Source: Chryseobacterium sp. (GTDB taxonomy: Bacteria > Bacteroidota > Bacteroidia > Flavobacteriales > Weeksellaceae). From it: a stretch of DNA of 64,000 bases. Positions within the stretch are counted from its first letter, which is position 1. Each line of letters starts with the position of its first letter. The stretch is from NCBI RefSeq assembly GCF_029240215.1, contig NZ_JARBTK010000003.1, positions 434,001 through 498,000 of the forward strand, written 5' to 3'. Below, piece after piece: positions 8,749-18,381 of the stretch. Below the pieces are notes generated by a model. The model ran no database searches, had not been told where the DNA came from, and saw only the letters and a list, made by a program, of their open reading frames with translations. The translations under genes were made by a program, and so were the position numbers.

Positions 8749-10231
8749 TTCTTTTTTTCAGCCTCAACGACAGTCAAAAACAGGTATTGTCCTTCTTTTT
8801 CTGTATAATATAGGAATGGTTATAAAAAACTTATGGGTTTTTGTCATTCTTTTTTTTGTGAATAAAGACAGAGTAAATTCATGGATTATTATCGTTGCAA
8901 TTATCGCAGCTTTATTGATTCTCATTGCTTCGGCAATTTTGAAATATTATCATTTTACATACTACATTGATGCAGAAAACGAAGAGTTTGTGATTCACGA
9001 AGGAATCATCAACAGATCGGTAACCAAGATAAAAAAAGAAAATATTCAGGAGGTCAATATTTCTCAACCTTTCGTTCATCGGTTTTTTAATATCTACAAG
9101 CTCGAAATTGATACGCCCGGAAGTTCTGAAAAAGAGGTGAAGATTTCTGCGCTTTCTAAACAAAATGCAGTTGATCTCAAAAAATATCTTTTATTAGAAT
9201 CAAAAGCCGAAACAATTACTGATCAGTCGGAAGAAGTTCCTGCAAAAGAAAAAATAAAAGACCTTCGACAAATAAAAATTTCAACATATAGCTTGTTGAA
9301 ATACGGAATCACAGCCAATTATATTCAGAGTTTTTTTGCTTTGGTAAGTTTGGTAATTTATGGTTTTTCAGAAATTAATAATCTTTTGAAAAAAGCAAAA
9401 TTCGATGCAGAATTGGATTATGATACAATTGAATCTCAGGTTCTTGCATTTTCTATTCCGATGGTACTCGGTCTTGTTTTGGTGGTTATGATTTTAGGTA
9501 TTTTGATTAATGCGGTTCGCACACTGATTAAATATTACAATTTTAAAATTACCGAAAATATTCAGAGTTTCTCATTTGAATTTGGTTTGTTTAATACTAA
9601 AAATTCTATTGTAACGAAGTCGAAAGTACAGGTTGTGACCGAAACGCAAAATTGGCTTCAGAAAAAAATGAAAATTTCTTTTGTGAAATTTTTGCAGATC
9701 GGAAAAAATGAAGACGAGAAAAATGTCTCGGCAATTCCCGGGATCAACAAAGCTGAAAAACGAAAACTCACTTCATCGATTTGGAATGAAGATCCGGTTT
9801 TCAGCAATTATTTAAAACCTAATTTCAGATTAATTATTGTAAATAATTTTCAATGGATTATTCTGCCATTATTTTTAATTTTCATCATAGAGAAAGATTT
9901 ATTTATAAACTACTGGTTCTTAGTGGTAATTTATACTGTTTTGACAGAAATATTGATCTTGTTTTCATTTCGAAATTTAACATTGTTTTTTAACGAAAGA
10001 TTTATCAGACTAAAATCAGGAATTTGGGATGTAGATTACCGAACTTTTGAGGTGGAAAAACTTCAGACTGTGAAAATTTCTCAGTATTTTTGGCAAAGAA
10101 AAACAAACTTAGGAAGTATCACTTTTTATACGTCTGCCGGACATTTTAAAATAGTAGCTTTAGATTTTTTGAAAATCAGAAAACTGCTGAATTACTGTAT
10201 TTATAAAATTGAAAATTCTAAGAATAATTAA
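8732..10231 (+). CDS. bPH2 domain membrane protein, YdbT-like
   Basis: 499 residues. Pairs of transmembrane helices alternate with three bPH2 modules: after the first pair (near residue 65, containing YIDAENEEFVIHEGIINRSVTKIKKENIQEV), in the middle (YYNFKITENIQSFSFEFGLF) and near the C-terminus (FNERFIRLKSGIWDVDYRTFEVEKLQTVKISQ). This three-module layout is the YdbT architecture and matches its smaller YdbS-like partner just upstream, which it overlaps by 17 nt. It probably sits in the inner membrane with the PH modules in the cytoplasm. menA starts 10 nt after its stop. Confidence 0.88.
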   Translation: MEKKHNSFFQPQRQSKTGIVLLFLYNIGMVIKNLWVFVILFFVNKDRVNSWIIIVAIIAALLILIASAILKYYHFTYYIDAENEEFVIHEGIINRSVTKIKKENIQEVNISQPFVHRFFNIYKLEIDTPGSSEKEVKISALSKQNAVDLKKYLLLESKAETITDQSEEVPAKEKIKDLRQIKISTYSLLKYGITANYIQSFFALVSLVIYGFSEINNLLKKAKFDAELDYDTIESQVLAFSIPMVLGLVLVVMILGILINAVRTLIKYYNFKITENIQSFSFEFGLFNTKNSIVTKSKVQVVTETQNWLQKKMKISFVKFLQIGKNEDEKNVSAIPGINKAEKRKLTSSIWNEDPVFSNYLKPNFRLIIVNNFQWIILPLFLIFIIEKDLFINYWFLVVIYTVLTEILILFSFRNLTLFFNERFIRLKSGIWDVDYRTFEVEKLQTVKISQYFWQRKTNLGSITFYTSAGHFKIVALDFLKIRKLLNYCIYKIENSKNN

Positions 10232-10241
10232 ATAAAATTTA

Positions 10242-11171
10242 ATGTCAGATTGGATAAAAGCCGCAAGGCTGAGAACTTTACCGCTTTCTTTAAGCGGAAT
10301 TATTATGGGCTCATTCATCGCAAAGTGGAGACTTTGGGGTGAAGGCGGAGCCTGGGACTGGAAAATTTTTGCCTTGGCACTTTTGGTAACTTTATTGTAT
10401 CAGATTTTGTCAAATTATGCCAATGATTACGGCGATGGAATAAAAGGAACCGATGCAAAAAGAGCATCTGAGGCAGAGACAAGAGCTGTAGCTTCCGGGA
10501 AAATTACGGCAAAGCAAATGAGAAATGCTGTAATTTTATTTTCCATATTGTCTTTTGTGGCAACTATTGCTTTGTTGTACATCGCTTTTATTCCGGAATA
10601 TATGAATGAATTTTACATCTTCATAGGATTGGGATTAACAAGTATTTTAGCTGCAATAGGGTATACAGTAGGTAAAAAACCATACGGATACATGGGATTA
10701 GGAGACCTTTTCGTATTTATCTTTTTCGGATTGGTTTCTGTTTGCGGAAGTTATTTTCTATTCACAAAAACATTCAGTTGGGACATGCTTTTGCCTGGAA
10801 CAGCTGTTGGAATGATGAGTATGGCGGTTCTTAATCTCAATAATATGAGAGATATAGAAAGTGATAAATTATCAGGAAAAAATAGTTTTGCTTTGAGAAT
10901 CGGTTTTAAAAATGCCATGATCTACGAAATGGTTTTATTACAATTTCCATTGATATTAATTCTTATATTTTTAGCATTAAACGGATTCTTGCAGTCACAG
11001 AATTACTACGTTTTTATTGTGATGATTTTAATTATTCCATTTGCTAAACTGAGAAGAAAAATTATGGAAGTAAAAGAGCCAAAACAACTTGATCCGTTTT
11101 TGAAACAGGTTGGAATTCTTACGTTTATGATGGCGGTAATGACTGCAATCGGACTTAATTTTTTCAAATAA
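10242..11171 (+). CDS. menA: 1,4-dihydroxy-2-naphthoate polyprenyltransferase
   Basis: 309 residues, an integral membrane UbiA-superfamily prenyltransferase that attaches the polyprenyl tail to 1,4-dihydroxy-2-naphthoate in menaquinone synthesis. Both Asp-rich magnesium/diphosphate motifs are visible: NYANDYGDGIKGTD near residue 65 and NNMRDIESDKLSGK near residue 205. Seven to nine hydrophobic helices span the rest. It follows the YdbT-like gene by 10 nt, so expression is probably linked to the bPH2 pair. It agrees functionally with menB upstream. Confidence 0.95.
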   Translation: MSDWIKAARLRTLPLSLSGIIMGSFIAKWRLWGEGGAWDWKIFALALLVTLLYQILSNYANDYGDGIKGTDAKRASEAETRAVASGKITAKQMRNAVILFSILSFVATIALLYIAFIPEYMNEFYIFIGLGLTSILAAIGYTVGKKPYGYMGLGDLFVFIFFGLVSVCGSYFLFTKTFSWDMLLPGTAVGMMSMAVLNLNNMRDIESDKLSGKNSFALRIGFKNAMIYEMVLLQFPLILILIFLALNGFLQSQNYYVFIVMILIIPFAKLRRKIMEVKEPKQLDPFLKQVGILTFMMAVMTAIGLNFFK

Positions 11172-11269
11172 TATTATTTAATTTTTTGCTTATTCTAAAA
11201 TTAGAAATTTGTGTAATTCGTGAAAAATATTAGTGCTATTAGTGTTTAAAATAATTCAAAATAAATAAA

Positions 11270-11956
11270 ATGAAAATACAATATTTAGGACAAAACTGTT
11301 TTCTATTCACTTACAAGGAAAAAACAATCTTATGTGATCCGTTTTATAATTATAAAAAAGCAGAATCGGGATTTGATATTTCAGCTCAGAAAATAGATTA
11401 TATTCTTTTGACTCACGCTCACGGAGATCATATTGCCGATGTAGAAGAAGTGTTGCAACATTATCCGGAAGCTACAATTATCGGTCAGCCTGAGATTTGT
11501 GCTTACTTCAAGGATGCTAAAAATAAAGATGATGTAAACTTGGGAGGGTCTGCAAAAATCGATGATCTTAAAATCTCTATGGTTCCGGCTCATCATACAA
11601 GTTCGTTTCCTGACGGTAGCTATGGTGGGGTTCCTGTAGGGTATATTTTCAGACTTCCTGAAGGTAAGAATGTTTATTTGGCAGGAGATACGGGAGTAAT
11701 GGCAGATATGCAGTTGTTTCCACAATTATTCGGAAATTTAGATTTATCAATTCTTCCGATCGGTGGTCATTACACGATGTGTTCAAGAAAAGCAGCTTTT
11801 GCAGCTTCAGAATTATTGAAAACTCCGAAAGTGATCGGATGTCATTTTGATACATTTCCTGCGATTGAAATTAATCATGAAAGTGCAATGAAAAATTTCA
11901 GCGAAAAGAATGTGGAACTGATTCTTCCAAAACTGGGCGAAAGTTTCGATATATAA
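11270..11956 (+). CDS. UPF0173 metal-dependent hydrolase
   Basis: 228 residues of the metallo-beta-lactamase fold, UPF0173/YtkL group. The zinc-binding HAHGDH motif is at residues 49-54, with further ligands in VPAHHTSSF, LAGDTGVM and the C-terminal IGCHFDTFPAIEI. There is no signal peptide, so it is cytoplasmic. The natural substrate of UPF0173 proteins is not established. Upstream, 11190-11260 carries a phrase (AATTTGTGTAATTCGTG) that resembles one arm of the palindrome at 29628-29684. Confidence 0.92.
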   Translation: MKIQYLGQNCFLFTYKEKTILCDPFYNYKKAESGFDISAQKIDYILLTHAHGDHIADVEEVLQHYPEATIIGQPEICAYFKDAKNKDDVNLGGSAKIDDLKISMVPAHHTSSFPDGSYGGVPVGYIFRLPEGKNVYLAGDTGVMADMQLFPQLFGNLDLSILPIGGHYTMCSRKAAFAASELLKTPKVIGCHFDTFPAIEINHESAMKNFSEKNVELILPKLGESFDI

Positions 11957-12023
11957 CAAAAAAATTAAGAGATTAAGTAATTTAAATAAAATCATCTTAA
12001 TCTCTTAACTTATAAAAATAAAA

Positions 12024-12122
12024 AATGGCAAGCTACCTAAATCACACCGCTACGACCAATTACCTTTGCTGCGTTCCCACCCTGGAGGATTCTCAGGAGC
12101 TGGTTGTTTAGGACTTGCCGTT
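12024..12122 (-). ncRNA. ffs: Signal recognition particle RNA (small bacterial type)
   Basis: On the minus strand the ends pair (GGCAAG at 12119-12114 with CTTGCC at 12032-12027, then CCTAAA with TTTAGG), giving one long rod. The tip carries the universal SRP signature: AGG, a 3-bp stem GTG/CGC closed by a GGAA tetraloop, then AGCA, which form the asymmetric and symmetric loops bound by Ffh. A -7 box (TATCTTTG) lies directly upstream at 12131-12124 and a T-rich stretch follows the 3' end. The RNA works with Ffh and FtsY to deliver nascent membrane proteins. The exact ends are estimated. Confidence 0.92.
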
Positions 12123-12123
12123 G

Positions 12124-12131
12124 CAAAGATA
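12124..12131 (-). promoter_or_regulatory. -7 box of the SRP RNA gene
   Basis: Minus-strand TATCTTTG, an exact TAnnTTTG, placing the first transcribed base at or near the first base of the terminal stem (about 12119). No TTG is seen at the ideal -33 spacing. Confidence 0.6.
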
Positions 12132-12252
12132 GGAATTAATTATAAATTTGGAAATATTATTACAGAAAAAACTATTTAAAAATGCTTTGTCAGAGCTAAA
12201 CTGCTGAAATTTAGGGCAATATTTTTCAATATTTTTTCGAAAAAATTAAATT

Positions 12253-12846
12253 ATGACGAAAAGTCCAACCACATTAGGAATTTTATTATTTGGAGCTACA
12301 ATGCTGATTTTCTTTGTAGTATACTATTTTTTCTCAGGAATCACGTATTTCGATACCTCTTTAAAAGTAAATGCGTTTGTTTTGCCGATTTTTTATGCTT
12401 TAGCGGCATTCTGGTCTGTAAAATCCCGTTGGAATGACCATAGAATGGGCTTCAGAGAAGCGTTTAAAAGAGCTTTTACTCCAATGTTTATCGGCGGAAT
12501 TTTATCAATTGTGAGTATTTTTGCATTCCTGAATTATATAGATACCGATGCGAAAAAATTGCTCAATTATCAGTATGTTCAGAGACAAAAATCAGAATTG
12601 GATAAAGAATATTATTCTGCTAAAAAAATTCTGAAACATCAAAAAGACATTGATGAACTCGAGCAAAAATATCAGGAAGGTCTTCAGAGATTTGACCCTA
12701 AAACGGTTAAAGGAAAAGATATGTTGACAGCCAGTCATTTTTCAGGATATTTTGCCGCAATTCTTATATTTTACGTAGTTTTGTCAGTATTTTTCGGGGC
12801 GTTTTTCAGAAAGAAAACAATGCCCGAAGAAATCATTGAAGAGTAA
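12253..12846 (+). CDS. DUF4199 membrane protein
   Basis: 197 residues with four transmembrane helices (about residues 8-28, 39-56, 75-95 and 164-184) and a charged, coiled-coil-prone loop between helices three and four (QKSELDKEYYSAKKILKHQKD). This layout and the RMGFREAFKRAF stretch fit DUF4199, a Bacteroidetes inner-membrane family of unknown function. It is followed after 17 nt by a GT2 glycosyltransferase, a pairing often seen in flavobacteria, which suggests a role in envelope glycan or lipid-linked sugar handling; that link is inference. Confidence 0.85.
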   Translation: MTKSPTTLGILLFGATMLIFFVVYYFFSGITYFDTSLKVNAFVLPIFYALAAFWSVKSRWNDHRMGFREAFKRAFTPMFIGGILSIVSIFAFLNYIDTDAKKLLNYQYVQRQKSELDKEYYSAKKILKHQKDIDELEQKYQEGLQRFDPKTVKGKDMLTASHFSGYFAAILIFYVVLSVFFGAFFRKKTMPEEIIEE

Positions 12847-12863
12847 TTTTTTATTGAAATTAA

Positions 12864-13814
12864 ATGAATTTATCTATAGTTATTCCGTTGCTTAACGAAG
12901 AAGAATCTCTTGAGGAGCTTTTTACAAGAATTGATAATGTTTGCAAAACAGGCAACTTATCCTACGAAGTTTGGTTCATCGACGACGGAAGTACAGATTT
13001 ATCGTGGAGCATTATTGAGAATTTAAAAGTACAGCATCCACAGATCCACGGAATAAAATTTTCCAAAAATTATGGAAAATCCCAGGCTTTACATGCAGCT
13101 TTTGAAAGAACAAACGGTGATGTCATTATCACAATGGATGCCGATTTGCAGGATTTTCCGGAAGAAATTCCTGAGTTGTACAAAATGGTGATTGAAGATA
13201 ATTATGACATCGTTTCCGGATGGAAAAAGAAGCGTTTTGACAATGTGATGACTAAAAATATTCCGTCAAAACTATTTAACGCAGCTGCAAGAAAAGTTTC
13301 CGGAGTTTATCTTCACGATTTTAATTGTGGTCTGAAAGCTTATAAAAAACAAGTTGTAAAATCAATCGATGTTTACGGAGATATGCATCGATATATTCCG
13401 GTTTTGGCTGCCAATGCGGGTTTCAGAAGAATTACCGAAAAAGAAGTTCCGCATCAGGCAAGACCTTACGGAACCTCAAAATTTGGAACTGAAAGATTCG
13501 TCCGTGGGTTTTTAGATTTGGTAACACTTTGGTTTGTAAGCCGTTTTGGTGGAAGACCGATGCATTTCTTTGGTGCTGTTGGAACTTTAATGTTCATCAT
13601 CGGTTTTCTTTCGGCACTTTGGTTGGGAGTTTCAAAATTAATTGATGTTGCAAGAGGGATTTATGGACATCTAATTACTAATAATCCTTGGTTTTTCATT
13701 GCATTAACGATGATGTTGATGGGAACTTTACTTTTCATCGCAGGATTCTTGGGTGAAATGATCATCAGAACAAACAGAGAGCACAAAAATTATAATATTG
13801 ACGAAGTGATATAA
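12864..13814 (+). CDS. GT2 family glycosyltransferase, DPM1/GtrB-like
   Basis: 316 residues. The N-terminal GT-A domain shows IVIPLLNEEESL, the nucleotide-binding FIDDGSTD and the DxD-type metal site in MDADLQD (Asp92-Asp94). Two C-terminal transmembrane helices (about 235-260 and 275-300) anchor it in the inner membrane. This architecture belongs to enzymes that transfer a sugar from a nucleotide donor to a polyprenyl phosphate on the cytoplasmic face, as in DPM1, ArnC and GtrB. The sugar cannot be determined. It lies between DUF4199 and a lipoprotein gene that begins one base after its stop codon. Confidence 0.92.
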   Translation: MNLSIVIPLLNEEESLEELFTRIDNVCKTGNLSYEVWFIDDGSTDLSWSIIENLKVQHPQIHGIKFSKNYGKSQALHAAFERTNGDVIITMDADLQDFPEEIPELYKMVIEDNYDIVSGWKKKRFDNVMTKNIPSKLFNAAARKVSGVYLHDFNCGLKAYKKQVVKSIDVYGDMHRYIPVLAANAGFRRITEKEVPHQARPYGTSKFGTERFVRGFLDLVTLWFVSRFGGRPMHFFGAVGTLMFIIGFLSALWLGVSKLIDVARGIYGHLITNNPWFFIALTMMLMGTLLFIAGFLGEMIIRTNREHKNYNIDEVI

Positions 13815-13815
13815 G

Positions 13816-14517
13816 ATGAAAAAGATTTTTTATGTGCTTTCAATTTTAGCTTTGGTTTCTTGCGGGAAAGTTTCCCCAAAAGGAAATCTTGAAAAAAAAG
13901 ACATTGATGTTGAAGAGTTTGTGAATTTAGATTTAGACGGAAAATTCCGAGTATTCTATGCAAGAGGTCCGAAAAATTTTGTTGAAATAGAAACTTATCC
14001 AAATATTGCTGATAATCTGGATGTTGATGTAGATGAGAAAACACTTTCTATCAAAGAAAATAGGGGTACAAAAGGAGTGGATTTTTATAATGTGACCATT
14101 TATTCCAAATATAATTTAGAAAAAGTTTCTCTTTCAGATTCTGTTGAAATGAATATTTCGAGCGAAATTAAAACCGATAATTTTAAACTCAATTTAAAAA
14201 ATAATGCTACTTTTATGGGCTCGGTCAACACGAGAAGAGCAGAAATTGAAATGATGAATCGAAGCCGTGCTAATTTTTTGGGTGAAACTAAAGATGCAGT
14301 GATAAAGATCTCAGATACAGCAAGTTTGATTGCTCCGTATTGGAAAATCGTTAATTTAAACATAGATTCCAAAAACGGAAATTATGCAGAAGTTAACGTA
14401 AAAGATTCATTGAAAGGAAATATACAAAATACAGCAAAGTTTTTGTATTATAACGATCCGATTAGAGCTTTTAAGGTTGATAAAACGACAAGAGTTGAGA
14501 ATAAAAAGCTTCAGTAG
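13816..14517 (+). CDS. GIN-domain (DUF2807) lipoprotein
   Basis: 233 residues with a lipoprotein signal (lipobox LVSC, Cys16) followed by a head GIN domain (DUF2807), a right-handed beta-solenoid. Repeated strand patterns such as VSLSDSVEMNISSEI, FKLNLKNNATFMGSV and IEMMNRSRANFLGET show the ladder. GIN-domain proteins are common surface or periplasmic lipoproteins in Bacteroidetes and may be adhesins or inhibitors; no function is proven. It begins one base after the GT2 stop codon, so the two are cotranscribed. Confidence 0.85.
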   Translation: MKKIFYVLSILALVSCGKVSPKGNLEKKDIDVEEFVNLDLDGKFRVFYARGPKNFVEIETYPNIADNLDVDVDEKTLSIKENRGTKGVDFYNVTIYSKYNLEKVSLSDSVEMNISSEIKTDNFKLNLKNNATFMGSVNTRRAEIEMMNRSRANFLGETKDAVIKISDTASLIAPYWKIVNLNIDSKNGNYAEVNVKDSLKGNIQNTAKFLYYNDPIRAFKVDKTTRVENKKLQ

Positions 14518-14545
14518 AATTTCTAAAATGTATTTGTATAAGTAG

Positions 14546-14893
14546 ATGAAAACTGTTTTACTATTTTTAATACTGATCGCAACGTGCTCAACATCTTGTG
14601 TATCAACAAAAGTGAGTTCCAAAAATAATTATGATTATTCTGTTTTAAGAAATAATTCAAAATATATAATTGAAACAAAAGACGGAAATAAAATAAGACA
14701 GTTTGAATTTTTAAACCAGACCGAAAATGCAATTATCGGAAAACAAGAAAATTCAGAAGTTCAGATTGAGAAAAGTAATATTAATAAAATTTTAAAATCA
14801 AGTACAGGAAAAACAATTCCTCTGATCGTAGGAATAGTAGGCGTTGCAGTTGTCATACCTGCTTATATTGGTAATAAACCTGTTGGACAATAA
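14546..14893 (+). CDS. Small lipoprotein, function unknown
   Basis: 115 residues with a lipobox (STSC, Cys17) after a short hydrophobic signal. The mature part has a segment YIIETKDGNKIRQFEFLNQTENAI, compatible with a small beta-barrel, and a glycine/valine-rich hydrophobic stretch near residues 94-110 (IVGIVGVAVVIPAYIG) that could insert into a membrane. It sits 28 nt after the GIN-domain gene and 17 nt before the phosphohexomutase. I do not recognise the family. Confidence 0.7.
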   Translation: MKTVLLFLILIATCSTSCVSTKVSSKNNYDYSVLRNNSKYIIETKDGNKIRQFEFLNQTENAIIGKQENSEVQIEKSNINKILKSSTGKTIPLIVGIVGVAVVIPAYIGNKPVGQ

Positions 14894-14910
14894 TAAATAA
14901 ACTATAAATA

Positions 14911-16635
14911 ATGTCAGAAATATCAACCATCGATAAAGCTAAATTATGGCTTTCAGATACATTTGATCAGGAAACAAAAGATGCTGTTCAATTGTTAATC
15001 GACAGCAATTCTCCTGATTTGGAAGATTCTTTTTATAGAGAATTAGAATTCGGAACTGGAGGAATGCGTGGAATTATGGGTGTTGGAACTAATCGTTTAA
15101 ATAAATACACGTTAGGTCAAGCAACACAGGGACTTGCGAATTATATGTTACAGCAATTTCCAGGTGAGGAAATCAAGGTTGCGATTGCGTATGACGTTCG
15201 TCACAACTCAAAAGAATTCGGAAAACTGGTTGCTGATGTTTTAACAGCCAACGGAATTAAAGTTCTTCTTTTTAAAGATCACAGACCAACTCCTGAATTA
15301 TCTTTCACCGTTCGTGACAAAAAATGTAACGGTGGAATTGTGTTGACAGCTTCTCATAATCCACCAGAATACAACGGTTACAAAGTATATTGGAACGACG
15401 GAGCACAAATCGTTCCGCCACATGATGAAGCGATTATCAATGAGGTATATTCTGTGAAATTTGAAGAAATTAAATTTGATGGAAACGATGATTTGATCGA
15501 ATGGATCGGAGAGGAGCAGGATGATGTTTATATCGATGCCTGTATCGAAAATTCTACTTACCAAGATGTTGGAAAAGGTAATTTGAATATCGTTTTCACA
15601 TCAATCCACGGTACGACTTATACTACTGTTCCAAAAGCTTTGGAAAAAGCCGGTTTCAAAAAGGTTGATTTAGTTAAAGAACAAATGATTCCGAGCGGAA
15701 ATTTCCCGACTGTAGATTCTCCGAACCCGGAAGAACCTGCAGCTTTGGAAATGGCAATGGATTTAGCGAAAATCACAAACGCAGATATCGTAATCGGAAC
15801 TGATCCAGATGGTGACAGATTGGGAATTGCGGTAAGAAATCTGGAAGGCGGAATTCAGTTACTGAACGGAAATCAGTGTAATACAATTTTGACGTATTAT
15901 ATTTTAGACCAATTAAAAAAACAAAATAAAATTACCGGACAAGAATTTATCGGCTCTACAATTGTTACTTCAGATATTTTCTTTGATATTGCCAAAAAAT
16001 TTGGAGTTGACTGCAAAGTCGGATTGACAGGCTTCAAATGGATCGGAAAAATGATCCGTGATTTTGAAGGTCAGGAAAAATTCATTTGCGGTGGTGAAGA
16101 AAGTTTCGGATTTATGACCGGAGATTTTGTGCGTGACAAAGATTCTTGCGGGAGTATTGTCTTAGCTTGCGAAATTGCAGCTTGGTGCAAAGCCAACGGA
16201 AAAACGGTGTATGAATATCTTATCGAAATTTATCAGGAAACCGGAATGTATTATGAAGGTTTGGTAAATTTAGTAAGAAAAGGTAGAGACGGAGCGGAAG
16301 AAATTCAGAATATGATGAAGAATTTCCGTGAAAATCCTCCAAAATCATTGGCTGGTTCACCAGTGGAAGAAGTTAAAGATTTTAAAGAGCAAACTAATTT
16401 TGTGGTCTCTGAAAATAAAAAACATGCGATGGATGATATTCCAAAATCAAATGTTTTAATTTATTACACACAAGACGGAACAAAAGTTTGCGTAAGACCT
16501 TCAGGAACAGAGCCTAAAATCAAATTTTATATTTCTGTAAAACAAAATTTAAACTCAAAAGAAGATTTTAAATCAACCTTAAAAGCTTTAGAAGCAAAGA
16601 TAGAGGAAGTAAGAAAAGATCTTCAATTAAATTAA
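14911..16635 (+). CDS. Phosphohexomutase (phosphoglucomutase/phosphomannomutase)
   Basis: 574 residues, an alpha-D-phosphohexomutase that interconverts hexose 1- and 6-phosphates to supply nucleotide sugars. All four family sites are present: the phosphoserine loop TASHNPPEYNGYKVYW (Ser148), the magnesium loop DPDGDRLG, the sugar-binding CGGEESFGF and the phosphate-binding RPSGTEPKIKFY near the C-terminus. Length and motif spacing fit the PgcA-like group that acts on glucose or mannose phosphates; specificity cannot be fixed by sequence alone. There is no signal peptide. Confidence 0.93.
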   Translation: MSEISTIDKAKLWLSDTFDQETKDAVQLLIDSNSPDLEDSFYRELEFGTGGMRGIMGVGTNRLNKYTLGQATQGLANYMLQQFPGEEIKVAIAYDVRHNSKEFGKLVADVLTANGIKVLLFKDHRPTPELSFTVRDKKCNGGIVLTASHNPPEYNGYKVYWNDGAQIVPPHDEAIINEVYSVKFEEIKFDGNDDLIEWIGEEQDDVYIDACIENSTYQDVGKGNLNIVFTSIHGTTYTTVPKALEKAGFKKVDLVKEQMIPSGNFPTVDSPNPEEPAALEMAMDLAKITNADIVIGTDPDGDRLGIAVRNLEGGIQLLNGNQCNTILTYYILDQLKKQNKITGQEFIGSTIVTSDIFFDIAKKFGVDCKVGLTGFKWIGKMIRDFEGQEKFICGGEESFGFMTGDFVRDKDSCGSIVLACEIAAWCKANGKTVYEYLIEIYQETGMYYEGLVNLVRKGRDGAEEIQNMMKNFRENPPKSLAGSPVEEVKDFKEQTNFVVSENKKHAMDDIPKSNVLIYYTQDGTKVCVRPSGTEPKIKFYISVKQNLNSKEDFKSTLKALEAKIEEVRKDLQLN

Positions 16636-16643
16636 TAAGAATT

Positions 16644-16716
16644 TAGAAATTAGATTCATTGCATTTTTTATGATGTTTTAAATCTAATTTCTAGTTTCTA
16701 AATTCTAATTTCTAAT
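16644..16716. repeat. Inverted and direct AT-rich repeat
   Basis: A 13-bp perfect inverted repeat (TAGAAATTAGATT at 16644-16656, AATCTAATTTCTA at 16681-16693) is followed by two more variants of the TTTCTAA unit up to 16716. It fills the gap between the phosphohexomutase and the aminotransferase. It lacks a clear T tract; role unknown. Confidence 0.65.
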
Positions 16717-16726
16717 AATAAAAAAA

Positions 16727-17980
16727 GTGAAAGTTTCAAAATTAGCGGCGAACCTGATCGGTTCTGAAATTGTAAAAATTGGTAATGAAGTAAATGATTT
16801 AAAGGCAAAAGGAGCAGAAATAGCCAACCTTACCATTGGCGACCTGAATTCTAATCTGTATCCGATTCCGGCAGAGTTGAAAGAAGAAATTCAGAAAGCG
16901 TATCAGAATAATTTAACAAATTATCCGCCTGCAAACGGACTTTTATCTTTAAGAAAAGAGGTTTCTAATGATCTTAAAAGAAGATGGAACCTTGACTATG
17001 ATGCGAATGATGTTTTAATCACAGCAGGTTCAAGACCATTGATTTATGCAGTTTACAAAGTAATTGTTGACGAAGGCGATAAGGTGATCTATCCAACTCC
17101 TTCTTGGAACAACAACCATTACGCATATCTTACTTCAGCAGATGCAATCGAAGTAAAGACAACTCCCGAAAATAACTTTTTACCAACTGCAGCAGAGCTT
17201 AAACCTCATTTGAGCGGCGCTGTTTTGTTGGCACTTTGCTCTCCGTTGAATCCTACAGGAACGATGTTTACAGAAGAACAGCTTTCTGAAATCTGCGAGC
17301 TTGTTTTAGAAGAAAACAAAAGAAGAGGAGCAGATGAAAAGCCATTGTACATAATGTATGATCAGATCTACTCAAATCTTACTTTTGGAGCAAAGCATGT
17401 TGATCCTGTTTCACTTTTCCCGGAAATGAGAGAATTTACGATCTATATTGATGGAATTTCAAAATGTCTTGCTGCAACCGGAGTACGTGTTGGTTGGGGA
17501 TTTGGTCCTGCAAACATCATTGATAAAATGAAAGCACTTCTTACTCACGTTGGAGCTTGGGCACCAAAACCTGAGCAGGAAGCAACTGCAAAATATTATC
17601 AAAACTCTGATCATGTGGATACTTTCGTTAATGAATTTAAAGGAAAGCTTGAAGCTAGTTTAAAAGTTCTTCACAACGGAATTCAGGATCTGAAAGGAAA
17701 AGGTCTTGCTGTAGAAAGCATCGAACCAATGGGAGCATTGTATCTGACAATCAAATTGGATTATATCGGAAAAACAAAACCTGACGGAACTGTGATTGAA
17801 AATTCTTCAGACTTGGTATTTTATTTAATCAATGAAGCCGGTGTAGCTTTAGTTCCTTTCTCAGCTTTCGGAGAGGCAAAATCTGAGCCTTGGTTCAGAG
17901 CTTCTGTGGGTGGTTTAGATATCACTGAAATTGAAGTAATGATGCCAAAATTGGAAAATGCTTTAAATAATTTGAAATAA
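16727..17980 (+). CDS. Class I/II PLP-dependent aminotransferase
   Basis: 417 residues from a GTG start; no ATG lies near, and the family N-terminus KVSKLAANLIGSEIVKIGNEV begins right there. It is a fold-type I aminotransferase. The PLP lysine is Lys246 in DGISKCLAATGVRVGW, with the substrate-binding Asn in CSPLNPTG and the cofactor Asp/Tyr in YIMYDQIYS. Its general N-terminus (TIGDLN...YPIP, TNYPPANG) is that of aspartate-type aminotransferases of the Bacteroidetes; the amino donor is not certain. A hairpin terminator follows at 18002. Confidence 0.9.
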   Translation: MKVSKLAANLIGSEIVKIGNEVNDLKAKGAEIANLTIGDLNSNLYPIPAELKEEIQKAYQNNLTNYPPANGLLSLRKEVSNDLKRRWNLDYDANDVLITAGSRPLIYAVYKVIVDEGDKVIYPTPSWNNNHYAYLTSADAIEVKTTPENNFLPTAAELKPHLSGAVLLALCSPLNPTGTMFTEEQLSEICELVLEENKRRGADEKPLYIMYDQIYSNLTFGAKHVDPVSLFPEMREFTIYIDGISKCLAATGVRVGWGFGPANIIDKMKALLTHVGAWAPKPEQEATAKYYQNSDHVDTFVNEFKGKLEASLKVLHNGIQDLKGKGLAVESIEPMGALYLTIKLDYIGKTKPDGTVIENSSDLVFYLINEAGVALVPFSAFGEAKSEPWFRASVGGLDITEIEVMMPKLENALNNLK

Positions 17981-18001
17981 ATTAATTTTTTAAAATTTTA
18001 T

Positions 18002-18037
18002 AAAATGTTGATTCTTTCATTAGAGTCAACATTTTTT
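18002..18037 (+). terminator. Terminator of the aminotransferase gene
   Basis: AAAATGTTGA (18002-18011) pairs with TCAACATTTT (18026-18035) around a 14-nt loop, with further T residues after the stem. Confidence 0.75.
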
Positions 18038-18381
18038 TAACTTCGATTTTACACAAGGTTTTGGTTCGAAACAGTTTTTTTACTGAAGAAAGCGATCAAA
18101 GGAAATAATAAATCAAGACAATTCTTTGGAGAAAGGCAGGATATACTTTCGGGACCAAAAACCGTGATGGCGGAAGTGTACCTCTATTATTCAGACTGAA
18201 GACAGGAACGAAAAATTTTCGTTTTCCAGAGCCGAAAAGAAAATAAATGAGAAAGTGACAGCAAAATTATCAATAGGAGAATTTGAGTTTTAGAAAAAAT
18301 CATATAAATTGCCGGAGATTTGTACTTCGGCGATCTTTTTGGAATTTTAAGGCAATATTCATGAACAGTTTTATTTTTATG

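Noticed and set aside
12024..12122. A tRNA or protein-coding segment at this site
   Set aside because: No tRNA cloverleaf fits, whereas the GGAA tetraloop with AGG/AGCA loops and closing stem match SRP RNA.
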